From assembly GCA_963797265.1 (NCBI GenBank), contig CAWCOY010000003.1, forward strand, positions 124,001 through 188,000: DNA of 64,000 bases. The letters are read 5' to 3'. The first letter of the stretch is position 1. Each line of letters begins with the position of its first letter. The notes under the pieces are model-generated. The model did not search any database. It was not told the origin of the DNA and saw only the letters and a list, made by a program, of their open reading frames with translations. This DNA comes from DASUPK01 sp963797265 (lineage in GTDB: Bacteria > Actinomycetota > Thermoleophilia > Solirubrobacterales > 70-9). The position numbers were made by a program, and so were the translations under genes. Positions 49,733-58,459 of this stretch are shown in pieces.

Positions 49733-51094
49733 TCACGATCCGTCCGCCCCCGAATCGGTCGGGCCCGAACGGAGCTCGGCGGTGAGCTGCTCGACGGTGC
49801 GGGAGAGGCTGGCATCCTCGAGGGCGCCGCGCTGAACGCGCTTGATGGCGTGGATAACCGTGGTGTGGTCGCGGCGGTTGAAGGCCTCGGCGATGGCGGG
49901 AAGAGAGAGGTCGGTGAGCTCGCGGGTCAGGTACATGGCGAGCTGCCGGGCTCGGGCGATGGGAGCCGTGCGGCTGGGGGAGAGGAGATCGTCGACGGTG
50001 AGATGGAGCCGGGCCGCGACCGCCTCCTGGACCTGGCGAGCCTTGAGTGGCTCCGCGGCAGGCGAGATGGTGTTGGAGGGAAGGGCGTTCTCGATGGACG
50101 CCGCGGTGACGTTCGAGGAAGTGAGGGAGGAGATCGCGACGACGCGCGTCAGGGCTCCCTTGAGGACGCGCAGGTTCGCGGAGGTCTTGGTGGCGAGCGC
50201 CCGCAGGGCGTCGGGCGGGAGCGCCTCGCTCTGCTCGCGCGCGAGGTTGCCGAGGAAGACCAGGCGGGTGGCCAGGTCGGGTGGCTCGAGGGGGACCGTG
50301 AGACCCCACTCGAAACGGTCGCGGAGGCGGTCGGCGAGGTCCTTGAGCTCGGCCGGAACGCGGTCGGCGGTGAGGACGAGCTGGGCACCGCCTTCATACA
50401 GCGCGTTGAAGGTGTGGAAGAACTCGTCGGCTGTCCGGGCCTTGCCCTGGAGGAACTGAACGTCGTCGATCAGCAGTACGTCGGCCCGCCGGTAACGCTC
50501 CTTGAACCCCTCGATGCCGGCGCTCTGCAGCGACGAGACGAATTCGTTGGTGAAGGATTCGGCGGTCGTATAGTGGACGACGAGCTGGGGGCTGTGGCGG
50601 CCGAGGTAGTTGGCGATCGAGCCGAGCAGGTGGGTCTTGCCGAGCCCGGGCGGACCGTGGAGGAAGAGCGGGTTGTACGCCTCGCCGGGCGCTTCCGCGA
50701 CGGCGAGGGCCGCGGCGTGGGCAAGCTGGTTGCCGGGCCCGATCACGAAGCGCTCGAAGGTGTAGTCCGGGTTGAGGGCGACCCTCGAGGCCGCGTCCTC
50801 GGAAGTCGCCGCGGCGGCGGGCGCGGCCTCGGGAGTGACGAGCTCGACCTCGCGGACACCGTCGAACGACTTGGGGATCGCCGCCCGCAGGAGCTCCAGG
50901 TAGCGCCGGCCGACCCAGCGGACGATGTGTGGCGGGCCGGTGAGATAGAGCGTCGCACCGCGCCGGGAGACGGGCGAGAGGGGAGAGAACCAGAGGCGGT
51001 AGGTGTCCTCCGGGACCGAGGCCGCCAGCTCCCGCTGGGTTTGGCGCCAGGGACGTGCTAGGTCCTGACGGACGTCACCGGCCTGCCCCTGAAC
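49733..51094 (-). CDS. dnaA: Chromosomal replication initiator DnaA, non-canonical GTT start
   Basis: DnaA opens the origin. From GTT 51094 the protein has about 453 residues. Domain I is about 1-85, with WRQTQRELAASVPEDTYRLW and PPHIVRWVGRRYLELL, followed by an Ala-rich linker. Domain III starts at ALNPDYTFERFVIGPGN, with Walker A GPPGLGKTH near 150, Walker B VLLIDDVQFL and sensor regions. The DNA-binding domain IV ends with RRDHTTVIHAIKRV. The first canonical codon, GTG 50746, would delete domains I and II. No ATG, GTG or TTG lies in frame before the next upstream stop. A perfect AAGGAGG at 51106-51100 lies 5 bases before GTT. A wrong base call is the alternative. Confidence 0.92.
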   Translation of the reverse strand, partial: VQGQAGDVRQDLARPWRQTQRELAASVPEDTYRLWFSPLSPVSRRGATLYLTGPPHIVRWVGRRYLELLRAAIPKSFDGVREVELVTPEAAPAAAATSEDAASRVALNPDYTFERFVIGPGNQLAHAAALAVAEAPGEAYNPLFLHGPPGLGKTHLLGSIANYLGRHSPQLVVHYTTAESFTNEFVSSLQSAGIEGFKERYRRADVLLIDDVQFLQGKARTADEFFHTFNALYEGGAQLVLTADRVPAELKDLADRLRDRFEWGLTVPLEPPDLATRLVFLGNLAREQSEALPPDALRALATKTSANLRVLKGALTRVVAISSLTSSNVTAASIENALPSNTISPAAEPLKARQVQEAVAARLHLTVDDLLSPSRTAPIARARQLAMYLTRELTDLSLPAIAEAFNRRDHTTVIHAIKRVQRGALEDASLSRTVEQLTAELRSGPTDSGADGS

Positions 51095-51253
51095 CTGGTC
51101 CTCCTTCGTCGTCGTGGGTGCGAGCGGCCGATCATAGGCTCGGCTTCTCGGCGTCGAAAGGGGCGCGCCGCCGCCCTCCGTGCAAAACGCGGCGAAAACC
51201 GCAAGCGGCTTGCCGAGCGTGAGTCCGTGCCGGATGCCGGGAGGGCCACGGCC

Positions 51254-51259
51254 TATACT
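51254..51259 (+). promoter_or_regulatory. Candidate -10 element of rpmH operon
   Basis: TATACT lies 33 bases before the rpmH ATG, in the 198-base gap between the divergent dnaA and rpmH genes. No convincing -35 hexamer is visible at the right spacing. The rest of that gap shows no DnaA boxes. Confidence 0.5.
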
Positions 51260-51292
51260 GCCGTGCCCTCGACCTCTCGATGAGCCCTATCG

Positions 51293-51427
51293 ATGAAGCG
51301 GACCTACCAGCCGAAGAAGCGAAAGCGAGCCCGGACCCACGGGTTCCGAGCGCGGAGCGGGACTCGATCCGGCCGCGCGATCCTGAGGCGCCGGCGTCAG
51401 AAGGGCCGCAAGCGCCTCACCCCCTAG
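51293..51427 (+). CDS. rpmH: 50S ribosomal protein L34
   Basis: This small gene encodes a 44-residue, highly basic protein, MKRTYQPKKRKRARTHGFR followed by an Arg-rich helix and ending KRLTP, which matches L34 in length and in the MKRTYQP opening and the RTHGFRAR motif. It is a structural protein of the large ribosomal subunit. It is divergent from dnaA and lies 22 bases before rnpA, the order found at most bacterial origins. The gene falls below common length cut-offs and could be missed by automatic annotation. Confidence 0.97.
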   Translation: MKRTYQPKKRKRARTHGFRARSGTRSGRAILRRRRQKGRKRLTP

Positions 51428-51449
51428 TAGTGCACCGGTCGGCGCACTG

Positions 51450-51836
51450 ATGGCCTCCGAGGGCCGCCCCGATGCGCGCAGGCGCCGACTCTCCCGGAGC
51501 GGCGACTTCGATCGCGTCTATCGCGAGGGCAGCTCGAGTGCCAACCGCTTCCTGGTGGTCTACTCGTTCGCGCGCCGCGAGGACGAGCCGGACGATGGCG
51601 CGAGGTTGGGTCTCTCGGTGGGGCGGAAGATCGGCAAGGCGGTGACCCGCAACAAGGTGCGCCGCGCGGTGCGGGAGGCGTTCTGGGAGCTCTCCGCTCT
51701 GATCGGGCCCGGGCGCGACTACGTGATCGTTGGCCGGCCGGGGGTTGAGGATCTGCTCGAGCGCGAGGGCCAGGAGGGCATTCGGTCCTCGTTGGCGGAG
51801 CTGATGGAGGCCTCCGTCGAGGAGCGTTTGTCGTGA
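51450..51836 (+). CDS. rnpA: Ribonuclease P protein component
   Basis: RnpA is the protein subunit of RNase P, which trims tRNA 5' ends. The 128-residue protein has LSRSGDFDRVYREGSS, NRFLVVYSFAR, LGLSVGRKIGKAVTRNKVRRAVREAFWEL with the family's R-N-x-x-K/R-R motif near 72, and RDYVIVGRPG. The stop codon overlaps the yidD start (GTGA). It follows rpmH in the standard rpmH-rnpA-yidD-yidC-jag order. Confidence 0.96.
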   Translation: MASEGRPDARRRRLSRSGDFDRVYREGSSSANRFLVVYSFARREDEPDDGARLGLSVGRKIGKAVTRNKVRRAVREAFWELSALIGPGRDYVIVGRPGVEDLLEREGQEGIRSSLAELMEASVEERLS

Positions 51837-52147
51837 AACGGATCGCCAGTGCGGTGCTGATCGCGCCGATTCGCCTCTACCAGCGCTGGATCTCGCCGGC
51901 CTTCGCGCCGCGCTGCCGCTACTACCCGACCTGTTCCGCCTACGCCGTCGAGGCGATCCGCGAGCTCGGACCGATCCGCGGTCTGATCCTGGCCGGCTGG
52001 CGGCTGCTTCGCTGCAACCCGTTCAGCCACGGCGGCGTCGACGAGATCTCCGACCGGCGGCTCTTCCGCAACACGCCGACGCGCTCGGAACGGGCCCGGG
52101 GCGCATCGCCGGCCACCGCCGCATCTGAGCGTCCCAATCCGACGTAG
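51833..52147 (+). CDS. yidD: Membrane protein insertion efficiency factor
   Basis: This 104-residue protein has the YidD signature RLYQRWISPAFAPRCRYYPTCSAYAVEAI with three conserved Cys/Tyr positions (C-R-Y-x-P-T-C-S-x-Y-A), and GWRLLRCNPFSHGGVD with a third Cys. The N-terminal amphipathic helix holds it to the membrane face. YidD assists YidC-dependent insertion. The tail after residue 75 is low complexity. It is coupled by overlap to rnpA; yidC starts 20 bases later. Confidence 0.94.
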   Translation: MKRIASAVLIAPIRLYQRWISPAFAPRCRYYPTCSAYAVEAIRELGPIRGLILAGWRLLRCNPFSHGGVDEISDRRLFRNTPTRSERARGASPATAASERPNPT

Positions 52148-52167
52148 TGACATAGAACTCCACTTCC

Positions 52168-52917
52168 GTGTTCCTCGACGCCAACATCCTCCAGCCGATC
52201 GTCGACGTCTTCAACGACGTCATCAAGTGGATGCACAACGACGTCGGCCTGTCCTGGGGCATCGGGATCGTGCTGATCACCTGGCTCTCCCGCCTGGTCG
52301 TGCTGCCGTTCACGCTGCGCTCGATGCACGGCATGCGCGAGATGCAGGCCCTGCAGCCGTACATCAAGGAGATCCAGGAGAAGTACAAGGACGACCGTCA
52401 GCGCATGCAGCGCGAGCAGATGGCGCTCTTCCAGGAGCACGGCGTCAATCCACTCTCCGCCTGCCTCCCGTTGGTCTTCCAGTTCCCGGTCTTCATCGCC
52501 CTCTACTCGCTGCTGCGCAGCAGCACCTTCAAGGACGAGGTGATCGCTTCGGGGGACCCTGGCTGGCTCTTCATCAAGCACCTCGCCGAGCACCCCACCG
52601 GCGCCGAGGCCGTCGCCCTGGTGATCCTGGCGGTCGGCGGTACCTTCGCCCTGCTCTTCTTCAACCCCTCGCCGACCACCGGCGGCGCCTCGCAGCGCTA
52701 CCTGATGGCCGGGATCTTCTCGCTGGTGACGGTCTTCCTGATCCCGAACGCCCCCGCCGGGATCGCCGTCTACTTCATTGCCAGCGGCCTCTGGCAGATC
52801 ATGCAGCAGACGGTGATCCACTTCGTCTGGCCGTTGCCGGCGGTTCCCACTCCGGAGGAGGTCCGCGCGACCAAACCGCCGCCCCCACCGCCGAAGAAGC
52901 GAAAGCGGCGCAGATAG
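52168..52917 (+). CDS. yidC: YidC/Oxa1-family membrane insertase
   Basis: YidC inserts and folds membrane proteins. At 249 residues it is the short form typical of Gram-positive bacteria, without the large periplasmic domain. It begins FLDANILQPIVDVFNDVIKW and has GLSWGIGIVLITWLSRLVVLPFTLRSM with the hydrophilic-groove Arg, an amphipathic cytoplasmic loop (LQPYIKEIQEKYKDDRQRMQREQM), and the NPLSACLPLVFQFPVFIALYSLLR segment. The end is PPPPPPKKRKRRR, a basic tail for ribosome contact. There is no lipobox. It starts with GTG. Confidence 0.94.
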   Translation: MFLDANILQPIVDVFNDVIKWMHNDVGLSWGIGIVLITWLSRLVVLPFTLRSMHGMREMQALQPYIKEIQEKYKDDRQRMQREQMALFQEHGVNPLSACLPLVFQFPVFIALYSLLRSSTFKDEVIASGDPGWLFIKHLAEHPTGAEAVALVILAVGGTFALLFFNPSPTTGGASQRYLMAGIFSLVTVFLIPNAPAGIAVYFIASGLWQIMQQTVIHFVWPLPAVPTPEEVRATKPPPPPPKKRKRRR

Positions 52918-52982
52918 GGCGTGTCGCCATGCACGGTGGCGCGTGCACGCGGCCCGATCCTTCCGCGTCTTAGACTGCTCGC

Positions 52983-53483
52983 GTGGCAGAAGGAGGAGTC
53001 GAGTCGCAGCAGCCCAGCGTGCTACCCGAGGAGCCGGCCGAGCGCGTGCGGTCGCTGCTTCAGCGCATCGTCGAGGAGCTCGGTCTCGAGGCGTCGATTG
53101 CGGTCGAGGAGGGGGAGGACGAGATCCACGCCGACATCGAGGGAGAGGAGGTCGGCCTGCTGATCGGCCGCCACGGCCAGACCATCGACGCGATTCAGCT
53201 GCTCTGCTACCAGGCTGCCTTCCAGGGGCGCCAGGACCGCAAGCGAGTCCTCGTCGATGCCGCCGGCTACCGGCGCCGCCAGAGCGAGTCCCTACAGCGG
53301 CGCGCCGACATGGCCGCTGACGACGCCATTCGCCACAAGGAGGCGGTCGAGATGGACCCGATGGGCTCGAATGAGAGGCGCGTCGTACACGAGCACCTCC
53401 GCGACCGCCCCGAGATCGAGACCTACAGCGAAGGCGACGAGCCCAACCGCTGCGTGGTCGTCGCGCCCCTCGTCTCCGATTGA
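52983..53483 (+). CDS. khpB: RNA-binding protein Jag/KhpB (KH and R3H domains)
   Basis: This 166-residue protein lacks the Jag_N domain. It has a KH domain with the GLLIGRHGQTIDAIQLLCYQAAF loop (about 60-85) and an R3H domain (ADDAIRHKEAVEMDPMGSNERRVVHEHLRD, with R-x3-H) at about 110-145. KhpB with KhpA binds RNA in Gram-positive bacteria and affects division and envelope genes. A TAGACT hexamer ends 6 bases before the GTG start, so it may be leaderless with its own promoter. The rsmG gene begins at the stop (4-base overlap). Confidence 0.92.
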   Translation: MAEGGVESQQPSVLPEEPAERVRSLLQRIVEELGLEASIAVEEGEDEIHADIEGEEVGLLIGRHGQTIDAIQLLCYQAAFQGRQDRKRVLVDAAGYRRRQSESLQRRADMAADDAIRHKEAVEMDPMGSNERRVVHEHLRDRPEIETYSEGDEPNRCVVVAPLVSD

Positions 53484-54153
53484 GCTCGATTCCGCCCGGC
53501 GCGGAACCCGCCCTCGACGAGCTGCTGCGGATCCTGGCGGAGCCCCGTGCCCCGATCGCGGCATCCACCGTCGCCCGTGCCCGGGATGTCCACATCGCGG
53601 ATTCGCTCAGCGGCCTCGAGCTGGAGTCGATCCGCTCGGCCCGGCGGATCGCCGATCTGGGCAGCGGCGCCGGGCTCCCGGGACTGGTGCTCGCCGCCGC
53701 CCTGCCGGATGCCCGGGTCGACCTGATCGAGTCGATCGAGCGCAAGTGCGCCTTCCTGCGCGACGCGATCGAGCGGATGGGGATCGCCAACGCCACGGTC
53801 GTCTGCCGGCGCTCCGAGGAGTGGGCGGGCGGCGAGGGAAGGGAGGCATACGACGCCGTCGCCGCCCGGTCCGTCGGCCCCCTCGCCGCGCTGGCCGAGC
53901 TCGCCTCGCCACTGCTCCGGGAGGGCGGCCAACTCGTCGCCTGGAAGGGCAAGCGATCCGCCCAGGAGGAGGCCGAGGCGGCGCGGGCGGCCGATCGGCT
54001 GGCGATTGAGCCGATCGAGATCCGCTCGGTGCAGCCTTATCCGTCGAGCCGCGACCGACACATCCACCTGCTCCGCAAGAATGGACCGACCCCGAACGGC
54101 CTGCCGCGACGGCCTGGAATGGCGACGAAGCGGCCGTTCGGGAGCGAACCGAA

Positions 54154-54157
<4 letters not shown>
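53480..54157 (+). CDS. rsmG: 16S rRNA (guanine-N7)-methyltransferase RsmG (GidB)
   Basis: RsmG methylates G527 of 16S rRNA using SAM. The 225-residue protein has IADSLSGLELESIRSARRIADLGSGAGLPGLVLAAALP (SAM motif I, near residue 60), VDLIESIERKCAFLRDAI, and AAVSVGPLAALAELASPLL-type (ARSVGPL), ending with LVAWKGKRS. It overlaps jag by 4 bases and its stop forms TTGA with the parA start. This is the conserved jag-rsmG-parA-parB segment. Confidence 0.95.
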
Positions 54158-54950
<793 letters not shown>

Positions 54951-54951
<1 letters not shown>

Positions 54952-55805
54952 TGGCCGCGCGACGCGGCATGGGGAGGGGGCTTGCCGCGATCCTGCCGGA
55001 GAGCGAGGCCGGCGGGCCGGAGCTCCGCGAGCTCGACGTCACCGAGATCGAGCCGAACCCCGATCAGCCACGGTCCAGGTTCGATGCCGCGGGCCTGGAC
55101 GCCCTGGCCGGGTCGATCGGCTCAGTCGGGCTGCTGCAGCCGCTGATCGTCCGCCCCCTCGACGACGGCCGCTACGAGCTGGTCGCGGGAGAGCGGCGGT
55201 GGCGCGCCGCGCAGAAGGCGGGCATCGACCGGGTGCCGGCCGTGGTCCGGACCTCGCCCGAGGACGAGCGCCTGCAGGCCGCGCTGATCGAGAACATGGT
55301 CCGGGAGGACCTCAACCCGGTCGAGGAGGCCCGGGCCTGCGCCGCCCTGGTCGATGACCTCGGCATCTCGAAGGAGGAGCTGGCCCGGCGCGTCGGCCGC
55401 AGCCGTGCCGCGATCTCCAATCTGATCCGCCTCCTGGACCTACCCGACTCGGCGCTCACGCTGCTCGAGCGCGGCGAGCTCACGGAGGGCCACGGCCGCG
55501 CGATCCTGCAGGTCTCCGACCAGGACCGCCGCGCCCGGCTCGCCAAGCAGGCCGCCGCCGAGGGTTGGTCGGTCCGCGACACCGAGCGACGCGCCGGCGA
55601 GGGCCCGAGCCGAAAGAGGGCAAGCGGCGGTCGCATCTCCGCCGAGGAACGCGCCGCCATGACGGACGCGGAGGACCTGCTCGGCTCCGCCCTGGGACGA
55701 GACGTCCGGGTGCGCCGCGACGGCAACGGCGTCAAGGCGGAGCTCCGCTTCGACGATCTGGACGAGCTCGAGTCGCTCGCCAAACGGCTTCGCCGTCGGA
55801 GCTAG
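54951..55805 (+). CDS. parB: Chromosome partitioning protein ParB (Spo0J)
   Basis: ParB is a CTP-dependent clamp that loads at parS sites. The 284-residue protein has RRGMGRGLAAILPES, EIEPNPDQPRSRFD, the CTP-binding GERRWRAAQKAGIDRVPAVVR (GERRxRA), and QAALIENMVREDLNPVEEARA. A helix-turn-helix follows (SKEELARRVGRSRAAISNLIRLL), and a C-terminal dimerisation part. It is the last gene in the origin-linked plus-strand block. I found no parS palindrome in the window. Confidence 0.96.
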
Positions 55806-55817
55806 AATCGCCAGCCC

Positions 55818-55891
<74 letters not shown>

Positions 55892-56380
55892 TCACGCGAG
55901 CGCCAGCTCCCAGACGTTTGACCCGCAGCTGCGCGCCCCGGTAGAGGAAGTCGGTCTCCTCCATCAGTTCGAAGCCGAACCTTCGGCAGAGCGCATTCGA
56001 TGGCTGGTTCGTGACCGAAGGAAAGGCGTGGATTCGATCGAACTGCTCCTCTGACCTGGCGATCCCCAGAATCAGCTCCAGCGCGCGGCTGGCGACCCGG
56101 CGGCCCTGGAATGCGGAGAGGACCATCCAGCCGGTCTCCTGGATCGGCCGCTCGCGCCAGCTCCTCGACCAGATGCCGATCGTCCCGCGGGCGGGCCGCC
56201 CGGCTCCGGGACGATCTTGAAGTACCACTCGCCCGCGGCAACGGTGGCGAGCCTGCGCTCGTGGATGCGCGGAAGCTCGGCCGGCGAGACCGGGCCGCCC
56301 AGCTCGCTCATCGTGGCCTCGTCGCACTCGAGTTGCTCGATCAGCCCGATGTCGCCACTGCAATAGGGCACCAGCTCCAA
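55892..56380 (-). pseudogene. GNAT N-acetyltransferase, broken by two single-base frameshifts
   Basis: Reading three frames in turn restores a normal acetyltransferase of about 165 residues. Frame one starts at TTG 56380 with LVPYCSGDIGLIEQLECDEATMSELGGPVSP and continues to EWYFKIVPEPGG. One missing base near 56203 leads to frame two, RGTIGIWSRSWRERPIQETGWMVLSAFQGRRVASRAL with the acetyl-CoA region, FPSVTNQPSNALCRRFGFEL. An extra A near 55917-55919 leads to frame three, NVWELALA, ending at 55892-55894. Uninterrupted, the last frame would run into the tRNA. It may be a decayed gene or two sequencing errors. Confidence 0.8.
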
Positions 56381-56389
56381 GTGGGCTCC

Positions 56390-56848
56390 CTAGAGGTTCT
56401 CGGCGGGGGACTTCGCCTCGGCCGCTTCCCGCAGCCGTTCCAGCGCATGCTCCACCCAGCGGCGGAAGAGCCGTTGCCCGGCCACCGCGACCTGGGCCCG
56501 GACCGCGAAGGTCTTCGGGTCGTTGCCGGCCTCCATCTCGACGAAGGTTCCGCCCTGGCCCTCGGTGAGCACCGACCGGGTGTAGGTGCCGGTGTCCATG
56601 CAGCGGATCAGCAGCTCCCTGCCCTCGACCCTCTGGTCGACCTCGAGGATCGTCTCGAGATTCGACATCGGCCAGGGCCGCTTCTGGACGTTGCGGACAT
56701 GACAGCCCTGCTCGAAGTCGCCGTCGATGCACTCGAAGGTGATCGTGTCGGGCCACCATTCGGTCTGCCGGTCCGGATCGGATGCGAGCCCCCAGACGAC
56801 GTCGAGCGGCGCGTCGATGAAGGCCTGCTGTCGGCACTCGGTCGACAC
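56390..56848 (-). CDS. SRPBCC-family (START-like) protein
   Basis: This 152-residue protein fits the SRPBCC ligand-binding fold. It has a first strand and helix EXRQQAFIDAPLDVVWGLASDPDRQTEWWPD with the family's DPxxxxxWWP pattern, a central antiparallel sheet (GRELLIRCMDTGTYTRSVLTEGQGGTFVEMEAG), and a final long helix (RLFRRWVEHALERLREAAEAKS). The ligand is unknown. Its end is 9 bases before the broken acetyltransferase, the two genes being on the same strand. It starts with GTG and is divergent from the bifunctional nuclease gene. Confidence 0.82.
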   Translation of the reverse strand: MSTECRQQAFIDAPLDVVWGLASDPDRQTEWWPDTITFECIDGDFEQGCHVRNVQKRPWPMSNLETILEVDQRVEGRELLIRCMDTGTYTRSVLTEGQGGTFVEMEAGNDPKTFAVRAQVAVAGQRLFRRWVEHALERLREAAEAKSPAENL

Positions 56849-56921
56849 AGGGCGATGGTAGGGGCGCGGTGTCCGGGCCGCGACTGCGGGTAGGCGGCCC
56901 AGGAGGGCTTTGGGCCACTCC

Positions 56922-56927
56922 TATAAT
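56922..56927 (+). promoter_or_regulatory. TATAAT -10 element of the bifunctional nuclease gene
   Basis: A perfect TATAAT lies 28 bases before the GTG start, the best -10 sequence in the window. The region expected for -35 (CCCAGG at about 56898-56903) is poor, so an extended -10 or an activator may help. Transcription would leave a short leader of about 20 bases containing the GAGGAG ribosome-binding site. Confidence 0.6.
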
Positions 56928-56955
56928 CCGTTCGGCCCTCCCGAGGAGACCTTTC

Positions 56956-57453
56956 GTGCAGCGGATGACCATCTACGGAGTCAGCTTCGACATGGTCGGC
57001 AAGCAGCCGATCGTCTTGCTGAAGACTGTGGACGGCAACAAGTTCCTCCCGATCTGGATCGGCCACCCCGAGGCCGCGGCGATCCTGATGAAGCTCCAAG
57101 GCGCCTCGACCCCGCGGCCGATGACTCACGACCTCCTCTCCGACGTGCTCGATCAGATCGACGCCAAGTGCGAGAAGGTCTCGGTCACCGAGCTCCGCGA
57201 CAACACCTTCTTCGCGTCGATCACAATCTCGATGAACGGCTCGGAGATGGAGATCGACTCCCGCCCCTCCGACGCGCTAGCCCTCGCCGTCCGCACATCG
57301 GCCCCGATCTTCGCGGCCGACGATGTGATCGAGGAGTCGGCGATCGAGTTCGAGGGTGAGGAGGTCGAGGACCAGGAGCAGGTGGTCGAGAAGTTCAAGG
57401 ACTTCCTCGACAATGTCACGCCGGAGGACTTCGCCCAGGGCGAGGAACCCTAG
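56956..57453 (+). CDS. Bifunctional nuclease family protein (BFN, DUF151)
   Basis: This 165-residue protein has the BFN/DUF151 pattern: VGKQPIVLLKTVDGNKFLPIWIGHPEAAAILMKLQG, RPMTHDLLSDVLDQI, and the strongly conserved DSRPSDALALAVRTSAPIFAADDVIEES near residue 100-127. The acidic C-terminal tail (FEGEEVEDQEQVVEKFKDFL) is typical. Plant members have RNase and DNase activity; the bacterial role is not established. GTG 56956 is chosen because a GAGGAG lies 7 bases upstream; ATG 56965 is also in frame. Confidence 0.9.
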   Translation: MQRMTIYGVSFDMVGKQPIVLLKTVDGNKFLPIWIGHPEAAAILMKLQGASTPRPMTHDLLSDVLDQIDAKCEKVSVTELRDNTFFASITISMNGSEMEIDSRPSDALALAVRTSAPIFAADDVIEESAIEFEGEEVEDQEQVVEKFKDFLDNVTPEDFAQGEEP

Positions 57454-57481
57454 GGCCCGCGACGCCCGCGGTTCCGGAAGC

Positions 57482-58459
57482 TCAGGACCCGGCGGGTAGC
57501 GGGCCCGCTTGATGGCGAAGCGACGCTTCGCCCGCTGGCCGTTCGCGCGCCGACGCGAGGATTCCCTCGACCAGCTGGGTGAAGTCGATGCCGGCGGCCT
57601 CGGCCGCCATCGGGAAGAGGCTGGTGTCGGTCAACCCCGGGATCGCGTTCACCTCGAGCACCTCGGGGCCGTCGTCACCGAGCATCAGGTCGACGCGCGC
57701 GAAGCCGCTGCAGCCCAGGGTCTCGTACGTCCGCGTGGCGAGCTCCTTGACGCGGCCCGTCTCTTCGTCCGCGAGGTCGGCCGGGCACGCATAGTCGGTG
57801 CGCCCGATCTCGTAGCGGGCCTCGAAGTTGAAGAAGTCGCCCTCCCGGGGGATGGCCTCGACGATCGGCAGCGCCTCGCCGCCGAGCACGCTTACGGCGA
57901 GTTCGCGGCCCTTCACGTAGCGCTCGAGCAGGACACGGTCGTCGTAGCTGAAGGCGGCGAGCAGCGCCTCGGGCACCTGATCCCGCCCGGCCGCGAACTC
58001 GACGCCGAGCGAGGAGCCCTGCCGCGCCGGCTTGACGACCAGCGGGAATCCCAACCGCGCCTCGATCTCCTCCAAGGTGTCCGCCGCGCCGAGCTCGCGG
58101 AAGGCGGTCGCGTTGAAGGCGGCCCAGTCGGGCGTCGGGATCCCGGCCGCCCGAATCTCGTGCTTGGCCGCGACCTTGTCCATGCACAGCGCGCAGGCGG
58201 CCACGCCCGGCCCCGTGTAGGGCAGATCGAGAATCTCAAGGAGCTCCTGGACCGTCCCGTCCTCACCCCCGGGCCCGTGCAGAGCGATGAAGACGACGTC
58301 CGGTCGCTCGTCGCGGAGCCGGCCCACCAGGTCTCGGCCGACGTCGATACCCAGCGCCTCGTGCCCGAGCGCGCCGACCGCGTCCTCCACGCGCGCTGCG
58401 GAGCGCAGCGAGACCTCTCGCTCGAGCGAGCTTCCTCCCTTGAGGACCGCGACCCTCAT
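57482..58459 (-). CDS. ddl: D-alanine--D-alanine ligase (paralog 2)
   Basis: This 325-residue ATP-grasp ligase has VAVLKGGSSLEREVSLRSA (GGxSxEREVS), HGPGGEDGTVQELLEILDLPYTG, CMDKVAAKHEI, LVVKPARQGSSLGVE, and an omega-loop region VKGRELAVSVLGG, EGDFFNFEARYEIGRTDYACPADL, and the Mg site VLEVNAIPGLTDTSLFP. It is more similar to the common type than paralog 1, which has CxRxG-like substitutions and a shorter loop. The final ~20 residues are unrelated to the fold. It overlaps the aminotransferase gene by 4 bases (ATGA) and is downstream of it. Confidence 0.95.
   Translation of the reverse strand: MRVAVLKGGSSLEREVSLRSAARVEDAVGALGHEALGIDVGRDLVGRLRDERPDVVFIALHGPGGEDGTVQELLEILDLPYTGPGVAACALCMDKVAAKHEIRAAGIPTPDWAAFNATAFRELGAADTLEEIEARLGFPLVVKPARQGSSLGVEFAAGRDQVPEALLAAFSYDDRVLLERYVKGRELAVSVLGGEALPIVEAIPREGDFFNFEARYEIGRTDYACPADLADEETGRVKELATRTYETLGCSGFARVDLMLGDDGPEVLEVNAIPGLTDTSLFPMAAEAAGIDFTQLVEGILASARERPAGEASLRHQAGPLPAGS

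Noticed and set aside
51058..51249. Short open frame starting at ATG upstream of dnaA (MIGRSHPRRRRR...)
   Set aside because: It is in a different frame from DnaA, stops at 51058, is Arg-rich by composition, and carries the dnaA ribosome-binding site inside it; no sign of a real gene.
51095..51292. Origin in the dnaA-rpmH gap
   Set aside because: No DnaA-box-like repeats are present; only a promoter hexamer was seen. The dnaA-dnaN gap is the better candidate.
57453..57506. Inverted repeat GGGCCCGC/GCGGGCCC between the nuclease and ddl genes
   Set aside because: Only 8 bp with a long, imperfectly paired interior and overlapping the ddl end; too weak to call a terminator.
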